NCBI RefSeq assembly: GCF_014649495.1
Contig: NZ_BMTD01000001.1
Location: 947,273-1,011,272, forward strand
Direction of reading: 5' to 3'
DNA length: 64,000 nt
Source: Streptomyces filipinensis
GTDB lineage: Bacteria > Actinomycetota > Actinomycetes > Streptomycetales > Streptomycetaceae
A program made the translations under genes and the position numbers. Positions within the stretch are counted from its first letter, which is position 1, and each line of letters begins with the position of its first letter. Under the pieces are notes generated by a model. That model made no database searches. It was not told the origin of the DNA and saw only the letters and a program-made list of their open reading frames with translations. Positions 47,842 to 57,049 of this stretch are shown here, piece by piece.

Positions 47842-48633
47842 ATGAGCGGTGTCATGAAGCGTATGGGGATGATCTTCCGCGCGAAGGCGAACAAGGCCCT
47901 TGACCGGGCCGAGGACCCGCGCGAGACCCTCGATTACTCGTACCAGAAGCAACTGGAGCTGCTGCAGAAGGTGCGCCGCGGCGTCGCCGACGTGGCCACC
48001 AGCCGCAAGCGGCTGGAACTCCAGCTCAACCAGCTGCAGCAGCAGTCCGCCAAGCTGGAGGACCAGGGCCGCAAGGCGCTCGCCCTCGGTCGCGAGGACC
48101 TGGCCCGTGAGGCGCTGTCCCGGCGCGCCGCCCTCCAGCAGCAGGTCACCGACCTCGAAACGCAGCACGCGACCCTGCAGGGCGAGGAGGAGAAGCTCAC
48201 CCTCGCGGCCCAGCGCCTGCAGGCCAAGGTCGACGCCTTCCGTACGAAGAAGGAGACCATCAAGGCCACCTACACCGCCGCCCAGGCCCAGACCCGCATC
48301 GGCGAGGCCTTCTCCGGCATCTCCGAGGAGATGGGCGACGTCGGCCTCGCCATCCAGCGCGCCGAGGACAAGACGCAGCAGCTGCAGGCCCGCGCCGGCG
48401 CCATCGACGAGCTGCTCGCCTCCGGTGCCCTGGACGACCCGAGCGGCATGGCCAAGGACGACATCGCGGCCGAGCTGGACCGGCTCTCCGGTGGTAGTGA
48501 TGTAGAGCTGGAACTGCAGCGCATGAAGGCCGAGCTGGCCGGAGGCTCGCCGCAGCAGGCGATCGAGGGCGGCACCGGCCAGGGGCAGACCCAGCAGCAG
48601 CCGCAGGACACCCCGCGCTTCGACAAGCAGTAG
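47842..48633 (+). CDS. pspA: PspA/IM30 family envelope-stress protein
   Basis: Membrane-associated ESCRT-III-like protein that stabilises damaged membranes. The 263-residue protein starts MSGVMKRMGMIFRAKANKALDRAEDP, containing the amphipathic helix that contacts lipid. A long coiled coil follows (about 25-210), rich in Gln, Leu and Glu (LELQLNQLQQQSAKLEDQGR), and the tail is a Gly/Gln-rich segment. In S. coelicolor, PspA is induced by vancomycin and other wall stress through SigE. The 267-base region upstream is shared with DUF3043. The PspAA gene follows after 33 bases. Confidence 0.95.
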   Translation: MSGVMKRMGMIFRAKANKALDRAEDPRETLDYSYQKQLELLQKVRRGVADVATSRKRLELQLNQLQQQSAKLEDQGRKALALGREDLAREALSRRAALQQQVTDLETQHATLQGEEEKLTLAAQRLQAKVDAFRTKKETIKATYTAAQAQTRIGEAFSGISEEMGDVGLAIQRAEDKTQQLQARAGAIDELLASGALDDPSGMAKDDIAAELDRLSGGSDVELELQRMKAELAGGSPQQAIEGGTGQGQTQQQPQDTPRFDKQ

Positions 48634-48666
48634 CCCGGCGCCGGGACGCGAGCCGAGGAGGCCGAC

Positions 48667-48945
48667 GTGATCGTACGGATCATGGGGGAGGGCCAGGTGC
48701 AGCTGGACGACTCCCACTTCGTCGAGCTGAACAAGCTGGACGACGAGCTGCTGGAGGAGATGGAGAGCGGCGACAGCGCCGGCTTCCGCAGCACCCTCCA
48801 CGCCCTCCTGGCCAAGGTCCGTGAGCTGGGCCGGCCGCTGCCCGACGACGCGCTGGAACCCTCCGAGCTGATCCTGCCGGCGCCGGACGCGTCGCTGGAG
48901 GAGGTCCGGCAGATGCTCAGCGACGACGGGCTGATCCCGGGCTGA
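48667..48945 (+). CDS. pspAA: PspA-associated protein PspAA
   Basis: A 92-residue acidic protein from a GTG with GAGGAGG upstream. MIVRIMGEGQVQLDDSHFVELNKLDDEL is the signature of the PspAA family, which accompanies PspA in actinobacteria and archaea and probably modulates PspA assembly. It has two short modules with a Leu-rich centre (TLHALLAKVRELG). It is co-transcribed with pspA and followed by GC-rich inverted sequence (48960-48980) before the convergent DUF3616 gene. Confidence 0.92.
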   Translation: MIVRIMGEGQVQLDDSHFVELNKLDDELLEEMESGDSAGFRSTLHALLAKVRELGRPLPDDALEPSELILPAPDASLEEVRQMLSDDGLIPG

Positions 48946-48991
48946 CCCCGCTGGGGCCGGCCCGGGGCGCACGCCCGGGGCGGGACCCGGG

Positions 48992-50365
48992 TCAGTTCAG
49001 GGTGAACCAGGTGGTGCGGGACTTCTGCCACTCCGGGTGGGTGAGGTCCTTCGCCTCGGTGCCGTCGCCGTAGAGGTCGGCGGCGCCGTCGTCAGTGATC
49101 AGCTGCACCCGGGCGCCGGGGGCGCTCAGGTCGGGCACGGAGACGACGGACTCCCAGCCGCCCGCGTCCGCCGTCGGCAGGTCCAGTACCTTCACCGGCC
49201 GGTGCCCGGCGACGCCGTCCCAGGAGTACAGGGCGTACGGGTCGCTGTTGTCGTCGGCGGCCCAGGACCCGGCGAGTATCAGGTACTGGCCGGCGTCGTT
49301 CCGGCGCAGATCCCGGATGGACAGTCCGCCCAGGTCCAGCTCGATCGGTGTCCCGAAGCTCGCCGCGCCGCCGCGCGCCACCTGGTCCATGTCCGTCACC
49401 GGCACGACCAGTGCCTTCCCGCCGTTCTGCGGCGGCACCAGCGGGGCCCGGAAGCCGACGTAGGCCGTGGTGCCGGAGCCGGGGGCGAACTCCAGTCCCT
49501 CGACGTTGAAGCCGTCGATCTGCTTGGGGGTCTGCCCGTCGGCCGTGCCGGCCGCGAAGCCGTACCGGTCGCCGTTCGCCTCGTCCCAGGCGACCAGGTC
49601 GTCCCGCAGGCGGTGCCCCGCCGTGCCGAAGGTGAGCCGGGTGGCGGCGCCCGACCCGGAGACGGTCGTGGTGAACACGGTGTTCCGGTCGGGCTTGTAC
49701 ACGCCGTCCTTGTTGTTGCCGAGCGATCCCGTCCAGTAGATGGTGTTCCCGACCCGCGCGGCGCCCTCGATGTCGACCTCCTTGTCGGCGCCCAGCGCGC
49801 CGTCCAGGTCCCAGGTCCGCACCGGCGCGCCCGAGGCCGCCCCGTCGTACAGACGCAGGGTGTTGTCCTCGTCGTCGCCGACGACGACGTACCCGTCGCC
49901 GACGTCCACCGCGGCGGAGGCGTCCGAGGCGCCGGTCAGATAGCGGGCGTCGGCGGAGTGCTGGACGGCCGGGGAGGCCGCGTAGTGCAGGGTGGCCGTG
50001 GCCGTCTTGCCGCCGAGGCCCGTCACCTTCAGCGTGAGGTCGGTGTAGCCCTGGGCGCGCGCGGTCACCGCGACGGTACGGGTGCCCGCGGTGCCGGTGA
50101 CCTGGACGTCGCCGGCGCCGGCCACGCTGCTTCTGCTCGTCCTGGTGGCGCTCACGGTGAGCGCGGAGGCGTCGGCGCCGCTCTGCGCGACGGTGACGGT
50201 GGCGACGGGGTCGCCCGTGCTGCCGACGGCGCCCGAGAGGTAGGACGCCGACAGTCTGATCGTCGGGGTGCCGTACGTCACCGCGTGGGCGGCGGTGGTG
50301 AGGCCGGTGGCCGCGACCAGAGACAGGGCTGCGGCGGACCAGACCACACGGAGCTGAGGGCGCAC
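48992..50365 (-). CDS. Secreted DUF3616-like beta-propeller protein
   Basis: A 457-residue exported protein from a GTG with AAAGG upstream. Signal peptide residues 1-27 end TTAAHA. An Ig-like N-terminal domain (about 30-125, ending LTLKVTGLGGKTATATLHY) is followed by a propeller-like region. That region has DGYVVVGDDEDNTLRLY, DKEVDIEGAARVGNTIYWTGSLG and GFNVEGLEFAPGSGTTAYVGFRAPL, the last being the DUF3616 hallmark. The fold resembles phytase-like or esterase-like propellers, but a substrate cannot be named. It diverges from the histidine kinase gene. Confidence 0.82.
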   Translation of the reverse strand: MRPQLRVVWSAAALSLVAATGLTTAAHAVTYGTPTIRLSASYLSGAVGSTGDPVATVTVAQSGADASALTVSATRTSRSSVAGAGDVQVTGTAGTRTVAVTARAQGYTDLTLKVTGLGGKTATATLHYAASPAVQHSADARYLTGASDASAAVDVGDGYVVVGDDEDNTLRLYDGAASGAPVRTWDLDGALGADKEVDIEGAARVGNTIYWTGSLGNNKDGVYKPDRNTVFTTTVSGSGAATRLTFGTAGHRLRDDLVAWDEANGDRYGFAAGTADGQTPKQIDGFNVEGLEFAPGSGTTAYVGFRAPLVPPQNGGKALVVPVTDMDQVARGGAASFGTPIELDLGGLSIRDLRRNDAGQYLILAGSWAADDNSDPYALYSWDGVAGHRPVKVLDLPTADAGGWESVVSVPDLSAPGARVQLITDDGAADLYGDGTEAKDLTHPEWQKSRTTWFTLN

Positions 50366-50501
50366 GGGGTGCCTTTCGTCGGCGGGATGCTGGCGAGAAG
50401 GGTGCGGACGTTCGGCCAACGTGGCTTGACAGTTGACGGTCCGTCGGGCGACCGGGTGCCCAACACCTCGGGGCGATGCGCACCCCGGCGGCCACGGGTC
50501 C

Positions 50502-50534
50502 GTCGTGGCCGGTCGCGCAGGCCCCTTCGGGTCG
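50502..50534 (+). repeat. Copy E of the dispersed intergenic repeat (shortened)
   Basis: GTCGTGGCCGGTCGCGCAG, then CCCCTTCGGG. It lacks the central TTCCCCGCG block. Unlike copies A, B and D it lies between divergent genes, so it cannot be only a terminator. Confidence 0.6.
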
Positions 50535-50586
50535 TCCGGCCCGCTCACCCGTACGGGGCACCGCACGGCACCCGTACTGTTCACCC

Positions 50587-51816
50587 GTGAGTACCGTCCG
50601 CCCTCTCGACCGCGCCCGCTGCAGTCTCAAGGCCCACCCGCTGGCCCTGGACGCGGCCATCGCCGCCGGGGTCCTGGCCTGCATGGTCGCCGGGTCGTTC
50701 GTCGTACCGCGTGGCGCGCACGGCGTCACCTGGGGCGTCCGTACGCCCGACCCGCTCAGCCTCCTGCTCATGCTGCTCGCCGCGGCCACCCTCGTCTTCC
50801 GCCGCCGCGCCCCCATGACGGTCCTCGCCGTCACCGGCGCCCTCTCCGTGACCGAGTCCGTCACCGGCGACCCCCGCGCCCCGGTCGCGATGTCCGCCGT
50901 CGTCGCCCTGTACACCGTCGCCGCGGCCACCGACCGCACCACCACCTGGCGCGTCGGTCTGCTCACCATGACCGTGCTGACGGCCGCCGCCATGCTCGGC
51001 GGCCCCCTGCCCTGGTACGCGCAGGAGAACCTCGGTGTCCTCGCCTGGACCGGTATCGGCGCCACCGCCGGGGACGCCGTACGCAGCCGGCGCGCGGTCG
51101 TCCAGGCCATCCGGGAGCGCGCCGAACGCGCCGAACGCACCCGCGAGGAGGAGGCGCGCCGCCGCGTCGCCGAGGAGCGGCTGCGCATCGCCCGCGATCT
51201 GCACGACGTCGTCGCCCACCACATCGCCCTCGTGAACGTGCAGGCGGGGGTGGCCGCGCATGTCATGGACAAGCGGCCCGACCAGGCCAAGGAGGCGCTG
51301 GCCCACGTCCGCGAGGCCAGCCGTTCCGCGCTCGACGAGCTGCGTGCCACCGTCGGGCTGCTGCGGCAGTCCGGTGACCCGGAGGCCCCGACCGAGCCCG
51401 CACCCGGTCTCAGCCGCCTGGAGGAGCTGGCCGCCACCTTCCGCAACGCGGGCCTGCCGGTGCGGGTGGTCCGCGCCGACCAGGGCACCGACCTGCCCGC
51501 CGCCATCGACCTGGCCGCCTACCGGATCGTCCAGGAGGCCCTGACCAACGTGCAGAAACACGCTGGAGGCGAGGCCCAGGCCGAGGTCAGCGTCGTACGG
51601 GTGGGGACGGACGTCGAGGTGACGGTCCTGGACGACGGTGCCGGCGCGGCCGGTGTGCCCGGGGCCGGCGGCGGCCACGGACTGCTCGGGATGCGCGAGC
51701 GGGTCGCCGCCGTCGGCGGCACCCTCACCACCGGGCCCCGCTACGGCGGCGGCTTCCGCGTCCATGCGATCCTGCCCCTGAAGACCCGCACCACGGCCCC
51801 GGGGGAGTCCGTATGA
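50587..51816 (+). CDS. Two-component sensor histidine kinase (NarL/DesK type)
   Basis: A 409-residue kinase. About five membrane helices occupy residues 20-160 (a short sensor without an extracellular domain), then a coiled coil (RERAERAERTREEEARRRVAEE). The HisKA_3 site is His206 in RIARDLHDVVAHHIA, and the HATPase domain has IVQEALTNVQKHAGG and GHGLLGMRERV. The GTG start has no ribosome binding site; TACTGT at 50575-50580 fits a -10 placed for a leaderless mRNA. It is translationally coupled (ATGA) to the response regulator gene. The signal is unknown. Confidence 0.92.
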   Translation: MSTVRPLDRARCSLKAHPLALDAAIAAGVLACMVAGSFVVPRGAHGVTWGVRTPDPLSLLLMLLAAATLVFRRRAPMTVLAVTGALSVTESVTGDPRAPVAMSAVVALYTVAAATDRTTTWRVGLLTMTVLTAAAMLGGPLPWYAQENLGVLAWTGIGATAGDAVRSRRAVVQAIRERAERAERTREEEARRRVAEERLRIARDLHDVVAHHIALVNVQAGVAAHVMDKRPDQAKEALAHVREASRSALDELRATVGLLRQSGDPEAPTEPAPGLSRLEELAATFRNAGLPVRVVRADQGTDLPAAIDLAAYRIVQEALTNVQKHAGGEAQAEVSVVRVGTDVEVTVLDDGAGAAGVPGAGGGHGLLGMRERVAAVGGTLTTGPRYGGGFRVHAILPLKTRTTAPGESV

Positions 51817-52493
51817 CGATCCGTGTCCTGCTCGCCGACGACCAGGCGCTGCTGCGCAGCGCGTTCCGGGTGCTGGTCGACTCCGAGCCGGACATGGAGG
51901 TCGTGGGGGAGGCCTCCGACGGGGCCGAGGCCGTCCGGCTGGCGAAGGAGCAGGGCGCCGACGTCGTCCTCATGGACATCCGGATGCCCGGCACCGACGG
52001 GCTCGCCGCGACCCGGATGATCAGCGCCGATCCCTCCCTGGCACAGGTGCGCGTGGTCATCCTGACCACCTTCGAGGTGGACGACTACGTCGTTCAGGCC
52101 CTGCGCGCCGGCGCCTCCGGCTTCCTGGGCAAGGGCAGCGAGCCGGAGGAACTGCTGAACGCCATCCGGCTCGCGGCGGGCGGTGAGGCCCTGCTGTCCC
52201 CGGCCGCCACCAAGGGGCTGATCGCCCGCTTCCTCGCCCAGGGCGACGTCGACGACGACCGTGACCCCGCCCGCTCCGAGCGGCTCGGCGCGCTCACCGG
52301 CCGGGAGCGGCAGGTGCTCGTCCAGGTCGCCGGCGGCCACTCCAACGACGAGATCGCCGAGCGCCTGGAGGTCAGCCCGCTGACGGTGAAGACGCACGTC
52401 AACCGGGCCATGGCCAAACTGGGCGCGCGCGACCGGGCCCAGCTCGTGGTGATCGCGTACGAGTCGGGGCTGGTACGTCCAAGGATGGAGTGA
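51813..52493 (+). CDS. NarL/LuxR-type response regulator
   Basis: A 226-residue regulator with a receiver domain (1-120) and phospho-acceptor Asp55 in VVLMDIRMPG. The C-terminal LuxR HTH (about 158-220) contains LTGRERQVLVQVAGG, then HSNDEIAERLEVSPLTVKTHV. Its ATG overlaps the kinase stop. The RND exporter gene begins 158 bases downstream on the same strand and is an attractive target, as two-component systems next to pumps often control them. Control is inferred, not shown. Confidence 0.94.
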   Translation: MTIRVLLADDQALLRSAFRVLVDSEPDMEVVGEASDGAEAVRLAKEQGADVVLMDIRMPGTDGLAATRMISADPSLAQVRVVILTTFEVDDYVVQALRAGASGFLGKGSEPEELLNAIRLAAGGEALLSPAATKGLIARFLAQGDVDDDRDPARSERLGALTGRERQVLVQVAGGHSNDEIAERLEVSPLTVKTHVNRAMAKLGARDRAQLVVIAYESGLVRPRME

Positions 52494-52651
52494 TCTCCAC
52501 CCGGGCGTACTGCGGGCGGAGTAGGGCCTGGATAAGGAAATGGACCCTGGGCCTACGCATCGGCCCCCAGCGATGGCTCAGGGTGTTGGGGTGGGCGCTC
52601 ACCTGCGTCCCTTCGCCGCTTCTGCCGCTCACAGAAGAGAGACCCTGATCC

Positions 52652-55600
52652 ATGTCCTGGCTGTCGAGATTCAGCCTCCGGCAACGGGCCCTGATCGGCC
52701 TGATGTCGCTTGTCGCGCTCGTCTTCGGGCTGATCGCGATACCCCAGATCAAGCAGCAGCTGCTGCCCACCATCAACCTGCCCATGGTGTCGGTGATCGC
52801 GCCGTACCAGGGCGCCTCGCCCGACGTGGTCGAGAAGCAGATCGTCGAGCCGATCGAGAACAACCTCCAGGGCGTCGACGGCGTCAGCACCGTCACCTCC
52901 ACCGCCAGCGAGGGCAACGCCGTGATCATGGCGTCCTTCGACTACGACGACGACACCAAGCGGATCGTCTCCGACGTCCAGCAGGCCGTGAACCGGGCCC
53001 GCAACCAGCTCCCGGACGACGTCGACCCGCAGGTCATATCCGGTTCCACCGACGACATGCCGACCGTGGTCCTCGCCGCCACCTCCGACGAGGACCAGCA
53101 GGCCCTCGCGGACCGGCTCGACACGACCGTCGTCCCCACCCTGAAGGACATCGACGGCGTCGGCCGCGTCCAGGTCATGGGCGTCCGTGACCTCCAGGTC
53201 ACGGTCAGCCCCGACGACGCGAAGCTCGCGCGGGCCGGCCTCACCCCCGCCGCGCTCGGCCAGGCCCTTCAGGCGGGCGGCGCGACCGTCCCGGCCGGCT
53301 CCTTCGACGAGAACGGCGCCAACCGCACCGTCCAGGTCGGTGGCGGCTTCACCTCGCTGAAGCAGATCCAGGACCTGAGGGTCACCGGCGAGGGCGGCGG
53401 CAAGCCGGTTCGCCTCGGTGACGTGGCCACCGTCAAGGAGCAGCCGGCCCCGGCCGACTCGATCACCCGCACCGACGGCAGGCCCAGCCTCGCCGTCAAC
53501 GTGACCATGGACCACGACGGCAGCGCGGTCAGCATCTCCGACGCGGTCAAGGACAAGCTGCCCGGCCTGCGCGAGCAGCTCGGCTCCGGCGCGAAGCTCA
53601 CGGTCGTCAGCGACCAGGGCCCGGCCGTCTCGAAGTCCATCAAGGGCCTGACCACGGAGGGCGCGCTCGGCCTGCTCTTCGCGGTCCTCATCATCCTGGT
53701 CTTCCTGGCGTCGATCCGCTCGACGCTGGTCACGGCCGTGTCCATCCCGCTGTCGGTCGTGCTGGCCCTGATCGTGCTGTGGACGCGCGACCTGTCCCTG
53801 AACATGCTCACGCTCGGCGCGCTGACCATCGCCATCGGCCGGGTCGTGGACGACTCGATCGTGGTCCTGGAGAACATCAAGCGCCACCTCGGCTACGGCG
53901 AGGAGCGCACCGACGCGATCCTGAACGCGGTGCGCGAGGTGGCCGGCGCGGTCACCTCCTCCACCCTCACCACGGTCGCCGTGTTCCTGCCGATCGGCCT
54001 GGTCGGCGGCATGGTCGGCGCCCTGTTCGGCTCGTTCAGCATCACGGTGACGGCGGCCCTGCTGGCCTCCCTGCTGGTGTCGCTGACGGTGGTGCCGGTC
54101 CTGTCGTACTGGTTCCTGCGCGCCCCGAAGGGCACCCCCGAGGACGCCGAGGAGGCCCGCCGCCGGGCCGAGGAGAAGGAGGCGAACAGCCGACTCCAGC
54201 GCGCCTACGTCCCGGTCCTGCGCTTCGCCACGCGCCGCCGCCTCACCAGCGTGCTGATCGCGATCGTCGTCCTCGTCGTCACGTTCGGCATGGGCGGCCT
54301 GCTCAAGACCAACTTCTTCGACCAGGGCGAGCAGGAGGTCCTCACGGTCAAGCAGGAGCTGAAGCCGGGCACGAGCCTGGCCGCCACGGACGCGCAGGCC
54401 AAGCGGGTGGAGAAGCTGCTCGCCTCCACGGACGGCGTCAAGGACTACCAGGTCACCGTCGGCTCCTCCGGCTTCATGGCGGCCTTCGGCGGCGGCACGG
54501 ACACCAACCAGGCGTCGTACCAGGTGATGCTGAAGGACGCGAAGGCGTACGACAGGGTGCAGAAGCACCTGGAGGAGGGCCTGAAGAAGCTCAAGGGCAT
54601 CGGTACGACCACGGTGTCGGCCGGTGACGGCTTCGGCAACCAGAACCTGAGCGTGGTGGTCAAGGCGTCCGACCCGAAGGCGCTGAGCACGGCCGCGGAG
54701 CAGGTCCGCTCCACGGTCGCCGGCCTCGACGACGTCACGGACGTCACCAGCGACCTCGCCACGAGCGTGCCGCGGATCTCGGTGAAGGCCGGCGCGAAGG
54801 CGGCGGCGGCCGGGTTCGACGACCAGAAGCTCGGTGCGGCGGTCGCGCAGGCGGTGCGCGGTACGACGGCGGCGAAGGCGATCCTCGACGACACCGAGCG
54901 GGACGTCGTCGTGCGGTCGGCGAAGCCCGCGACGACGCTGGCCCAGCTGAAGGCGCTGCGCCTCGGTCCGGTGAAGCTGGGCGACATCGCCACGGTGAAG
55001 CTGGTGGACGGCCCGGTGTCGCTGACCCGGATCGACGGTCAGCGCGCCGCGACCATCACCGCCAAGCCGGACGGTGACAACACCGGCGCGATCAGCACCA
55101 AGCTGCAGGCCAAGATCAAGGACCTGAAGCTGCCGGCGGGCGCGAAGGCCGAGATCGGCGGCGTGACGTCGGACCAGAACGACGCGTTCAAGAACCTGGG
55201 CCTGGCCATGCTGGCGGCGATCGCGATCGTCTTCATGCTGCTGGTGGCGACCTTCCGGTCCCTCGCCCAGCCGCTGATCCTGCTGGTGTCCATCCCCTTC
55301 GCGGCGACGGGCGCGATCGGCCTGCTGGTCGCCACCGGCACCCCGATGGGCGTCCCGGCGATGATCGGCATGCTGATGCTGATCGGCATCGTGGTGACCA
55401 ACGCGATCGTGCTGATCGACCTGATCAACCAGTACCGCAGGCAGGGGTACGGCGTCGTGGAGGCGGTGATCGAGGGTGGCCGGCACCGGCTGCGCCCGAT
55501 CCTGATGACGGCCCTGGCGACGATCTTCGCCCTCCTCCCGATGGCCCTGGGCGTCACCGGCGAGGGCGGCTTCATCGCCCAGCCGCTCGCGGTCGTCGTC

Positions 55601-55756
55601 ATCGGCGGCCTGATCACGTCGACGCTGCTCACGCTGCTGCTGGTGCCGACGCTCTACGCGATGCTGGAGCTCCGCAAGGAGCGCCGCGCGAAGAAGCGGG
55701 CGGCCAAGCGGGAGGCGAAGACCACCGAGCGGGTACGGGAGCCGGCCGGAGTCTGA
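52652..55756 (+). CDS. RND-family efflux transporter (AcrB/SwrC type)
   Basis: A 1034-residue proton-driven exporter of the HAE1/SwrC class rather than the MmpL class. It begins MSWLSRFSLRQRALIGLMSL, with a large first extracellular loop containing VISGSTDDMPTVVLAAT. The TM4 proton-relay segment is GRVVDDSIVVLENIKRHLGYGE, and the second half repeats the architecture (FRSLAQPLILLVSIPFAATGAI, then GIVVTNAIVLIDLINQYR). No membrane-fusion or outer-membrane partner is encoded, as expected in a Gram-positive. Relatives include B. subtilis SwrC (YerP), which exports surfactin and other lipids. The substrate here is unknown. Confidence 0.94.
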   Translation: MSWLSRFSLRQRALIGLMSLVALVFGLIAIPQIKQQLLPTINLPMVSVIAPYQGASPDVVEKQIVEPIENNLQGVDGVSTVTSTASEGNAVIMASFDYDDDTKRIVSDVQQAVNRARNQLPDDVDPQVISGSTDDMPTVVLAATSDEDQQALADRLDTTVVPTLKDIDGVGRVQVMGVRDLQVTVSPDDAKLARAGLTPAALGQALQAGGATVPAGSFDENGANRTVQVGGGFTSLKQIQDLRVTGEGGGKPVRLGDVATVKEQPAPADSITRTDGRPSLAVNVTMDHDGSAVSISDAVKDKLPGLREQLGSGAKLTVVSDQGPAVSKSIKGLTTEGALGLLFAVLIILVFLASIRSTLVTAVSIPLSVVLALIVLWTRDLSLNMLTLGALTIAIGRVVDDSIVVLENIKRHLGYGEERTDAILNAVREVAGAVTSSTLTTVAVFLPIGLVGGMVGALFGSFSITVTAALLASLLVSLTVVPVLSYWFLRAPKGTPEDAEEARRRAEEKEANSRLQRAYVPVLRFATRRRLTSVLIAIVVLVVTFGMGGLLKTNFFDQGEQEVLTVKQELKPGTSLAATDAQAKRVEKLLASTDGVKDYQVTVGSSGFMAAFGGGTDTNQASYQVMLKDAKAYDRVQKHLEEGLKKLKGIGTTTVSAGDGFGNQNLSVVVKASDPKALSTAAEQVRSTVAGLDDVTDVTSDLATSVPRISVKAGAKAAAAGFDDQKLGAAVAQAVRGTTAAKAILDDTERDVVVRSAKPATTLAQLKALRLGPVKLGDIATVKLVDGPVSLTRIDGQRAATITAKPDGDNTGAISTKLQAKIKDLKLPAGAKAEIGGVTSDQNDAFKNLGLAMLAAIAIVFMLLVATFRSLAQPLILLVSIPFAATGAIGLLVATGTPMGVPAMIGMLMLIGIVVTNAIVLIDLINQYRRQGYGVVEAVIEGGRHRLRPILMTALATIFALLPMALGVTGEGGFIAQPLAVVVIGGLITSTLLTLLLVPTLYAMLELRKERRAKKRAAKREAKTTERVREPAGV

Positions 55757-55763
55757 CGGCATG

Positions 55764-55801
55764 CGAAAGGGCCGGGTCTCGTGCGAGACCCGGCCCTTTC
55801 G
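55764..55801. terminator. Bidirectional terminator between the RND gene and nadA
   Basis: A perfect 18-base stem (arms 55764-55781 and 55784-55801) ending in CCCTTTCG lies eight bases after the RND stop. It can also terminate nadA from the other side. Confidence 0.88.
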
Positions 55802-55803
55802 TG

Positions 55804-55848
55804 CGTGCCGGGCAGGCCCGTGCCGGGCAGGCCCGTGCCGGGCAGGCC
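55804..55848. repeat. Three perfect 15-bp tandem repeats before the nadA stop
   Basis: CGTGCCGGGCAGGCC is present three times head to tail, followed by CGTGC of a fourth. It fills the gap between the terminator and the nadA stop at 55853. A repeat number of this kind is likely to vary between strains. Confidence 0.9.
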
Positions 55849-55852
55849 CGTG

Positions 55853-57049
55853 CTAGGGAAGCGCCAGCATCCGCTCCAGTGCCAGCTTCGCGAACGCCTC
55901 GGTCTCCTGGTCGACCTCGATCCGGTTGACCAGGTTGCCCTCGGCCAGCGACTCCAGGGCCCACACGAGGTGGGGGAGGTCGATGCGGTTCATGGTCGAG
56001 CAGAAGCAGACCGTCTTGTCGAGGAAGACGATCTCCTTGCCCTCGGGAGCGAAACGGTTCGCCAGGCGGCGGACCAGGTTCAGCTCGGTGCCGATGGCCC
56101 ACTTGGAGCCGGCGGGAGCGGCCTCCAGGGCCTTGATGATGTACTCGGTCGAGCCGACGTAGTCCGCGGCGGCGACCACCTCGTGCTTGCACTCGGGGTG
56201 GACCAGGACGTTCACACCGGGGATGCGGGCGCGCACGTCGTTCACCGAGTCGAGGCTGAAGCGGCCGTGGACCGAGCAGTGGCCGCGCCACAGGATCATC
56301 CTGGCCGCCCGCAGCTGCTCCGCCGTGAGGCCGCCGTTCGGCTTGTGCGGGTTGTAGACCACGCAGTCGTCCAGGGACATCCCCATGTCCCGGACGGCGG
56401 TGTTGCGGCCGAGGTGCTGGTCGGGCAGGAACAGCACCTTTGTCGTCGAGGGCTCCCCCTGCTCGAAGGCCCAGTCGAGGGCGCGCTTGGCGTTCGACGA
56501 GGTGCAGATCGTGCCGCCGTGCTTGCCGGTGAACGCCTTGATGTCGGCGGAGGAGTTCATGTAGGAGACCGGCACGACCTGCTCGGCGACGCCCGCCTCG
56601 GTCAGGACGTCCCAGCACTCCGCGACCTGCTCGGCCGTCGCCATGTCGGCCATCGAGCAGCCGGCGGCGAGGTCGGGCAGAACGACCTTCTGGTCGGCGG
56701 AGGTGAGGATGTCCGCGGACTCGGCCATGAAGTGCACACCGCAGAAGACGATGTACTCGGCCTCCGGGCGCGCGGCCGCGTCCCGGGCCAGCTTGAAGGA
56801 GTCACCCGTGACGTCGGCGAACTGGATGACCTCGTCGCGCTGGTAGTGGTGGCCGAGCACGAAGACCTTGTCGCCGAGCTTCTCCTTGGCCGCGCGGGCG
56901 CGCTCGACCAGGTCGGGGTCGGACGGCGACGGCAGGTCTCCGGGGCACTCGACGCCCCGCTCGCTCTTCGGGTCGGCCTCACGGCCGAGCAGCAGCAGGG
57001 CGAGCGGAGTCGGCTGCACGTCGAGTTCCGGGGTCTGGGCGGTGGTCAC
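55853..57049 (-). CDS. nadA: Quinolinate synthase
   Basis: Condenses iminoaspartate and dihydroxyacetone phosphate to quinolinate for de novo NAD synthesis, using a 4Fe-4S cluster. The 398-residue protein has FVLGHHYQRDEVIQFADVTGDS, YIVFCGVHFMAESADILT, the GRNTAVRDMG region and FLDKTVCFCSTMNRI. Of two close GTG codons the second (57049) is correctly spaced from AAAGGG. nadB and nadC are not in the window. It shares its upstream region with an iron-sulfur carrier gene that could help its own cluster assembly. A TATGAT -10 box lies upstream. Confidence 0.96.
   Translation of the reverse strand: MTTAQTPELDVQPTPLALLLLGREADPKSERGVECPGDLPSPSDPDLVERARAAKEKLGDKVFVLGHHYQRDEVIQFADVTGDSFKLARDAAARPEAEYIVFCGVHFMAESADILTSADQKVVLPDLAAGCSMADMATAEQVAECWDVLTEAGVAEQVVPVSYMNSSADIKAFTGKHGGTICTSSNAKRALDWAFEQGEPSTTKVLFLPDQHLGRNTAVRDMGMSLDDCVVYNPHKPNGGLTAEQLRAARMILWRGHCSVHGRFSLDSVNDVRARIPGVNVLVHPECKHEVVAAADYVGSTEYIIKALEAAPAGSKWAIGTELNLVRRLANRFAPEGKEIVFLDKTVCFCSTMNRIDLPHLVWALESLAEGNLVNRIEVDQETEAFAKLALERMLALP

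Noticed and set aside
52553..55762. A 1069-codon minus-strand frame antisense to the RND gene
   Set aside because: Arg/Asp/Gln-rich shadow translation; the RND protein is complete on the other strand.
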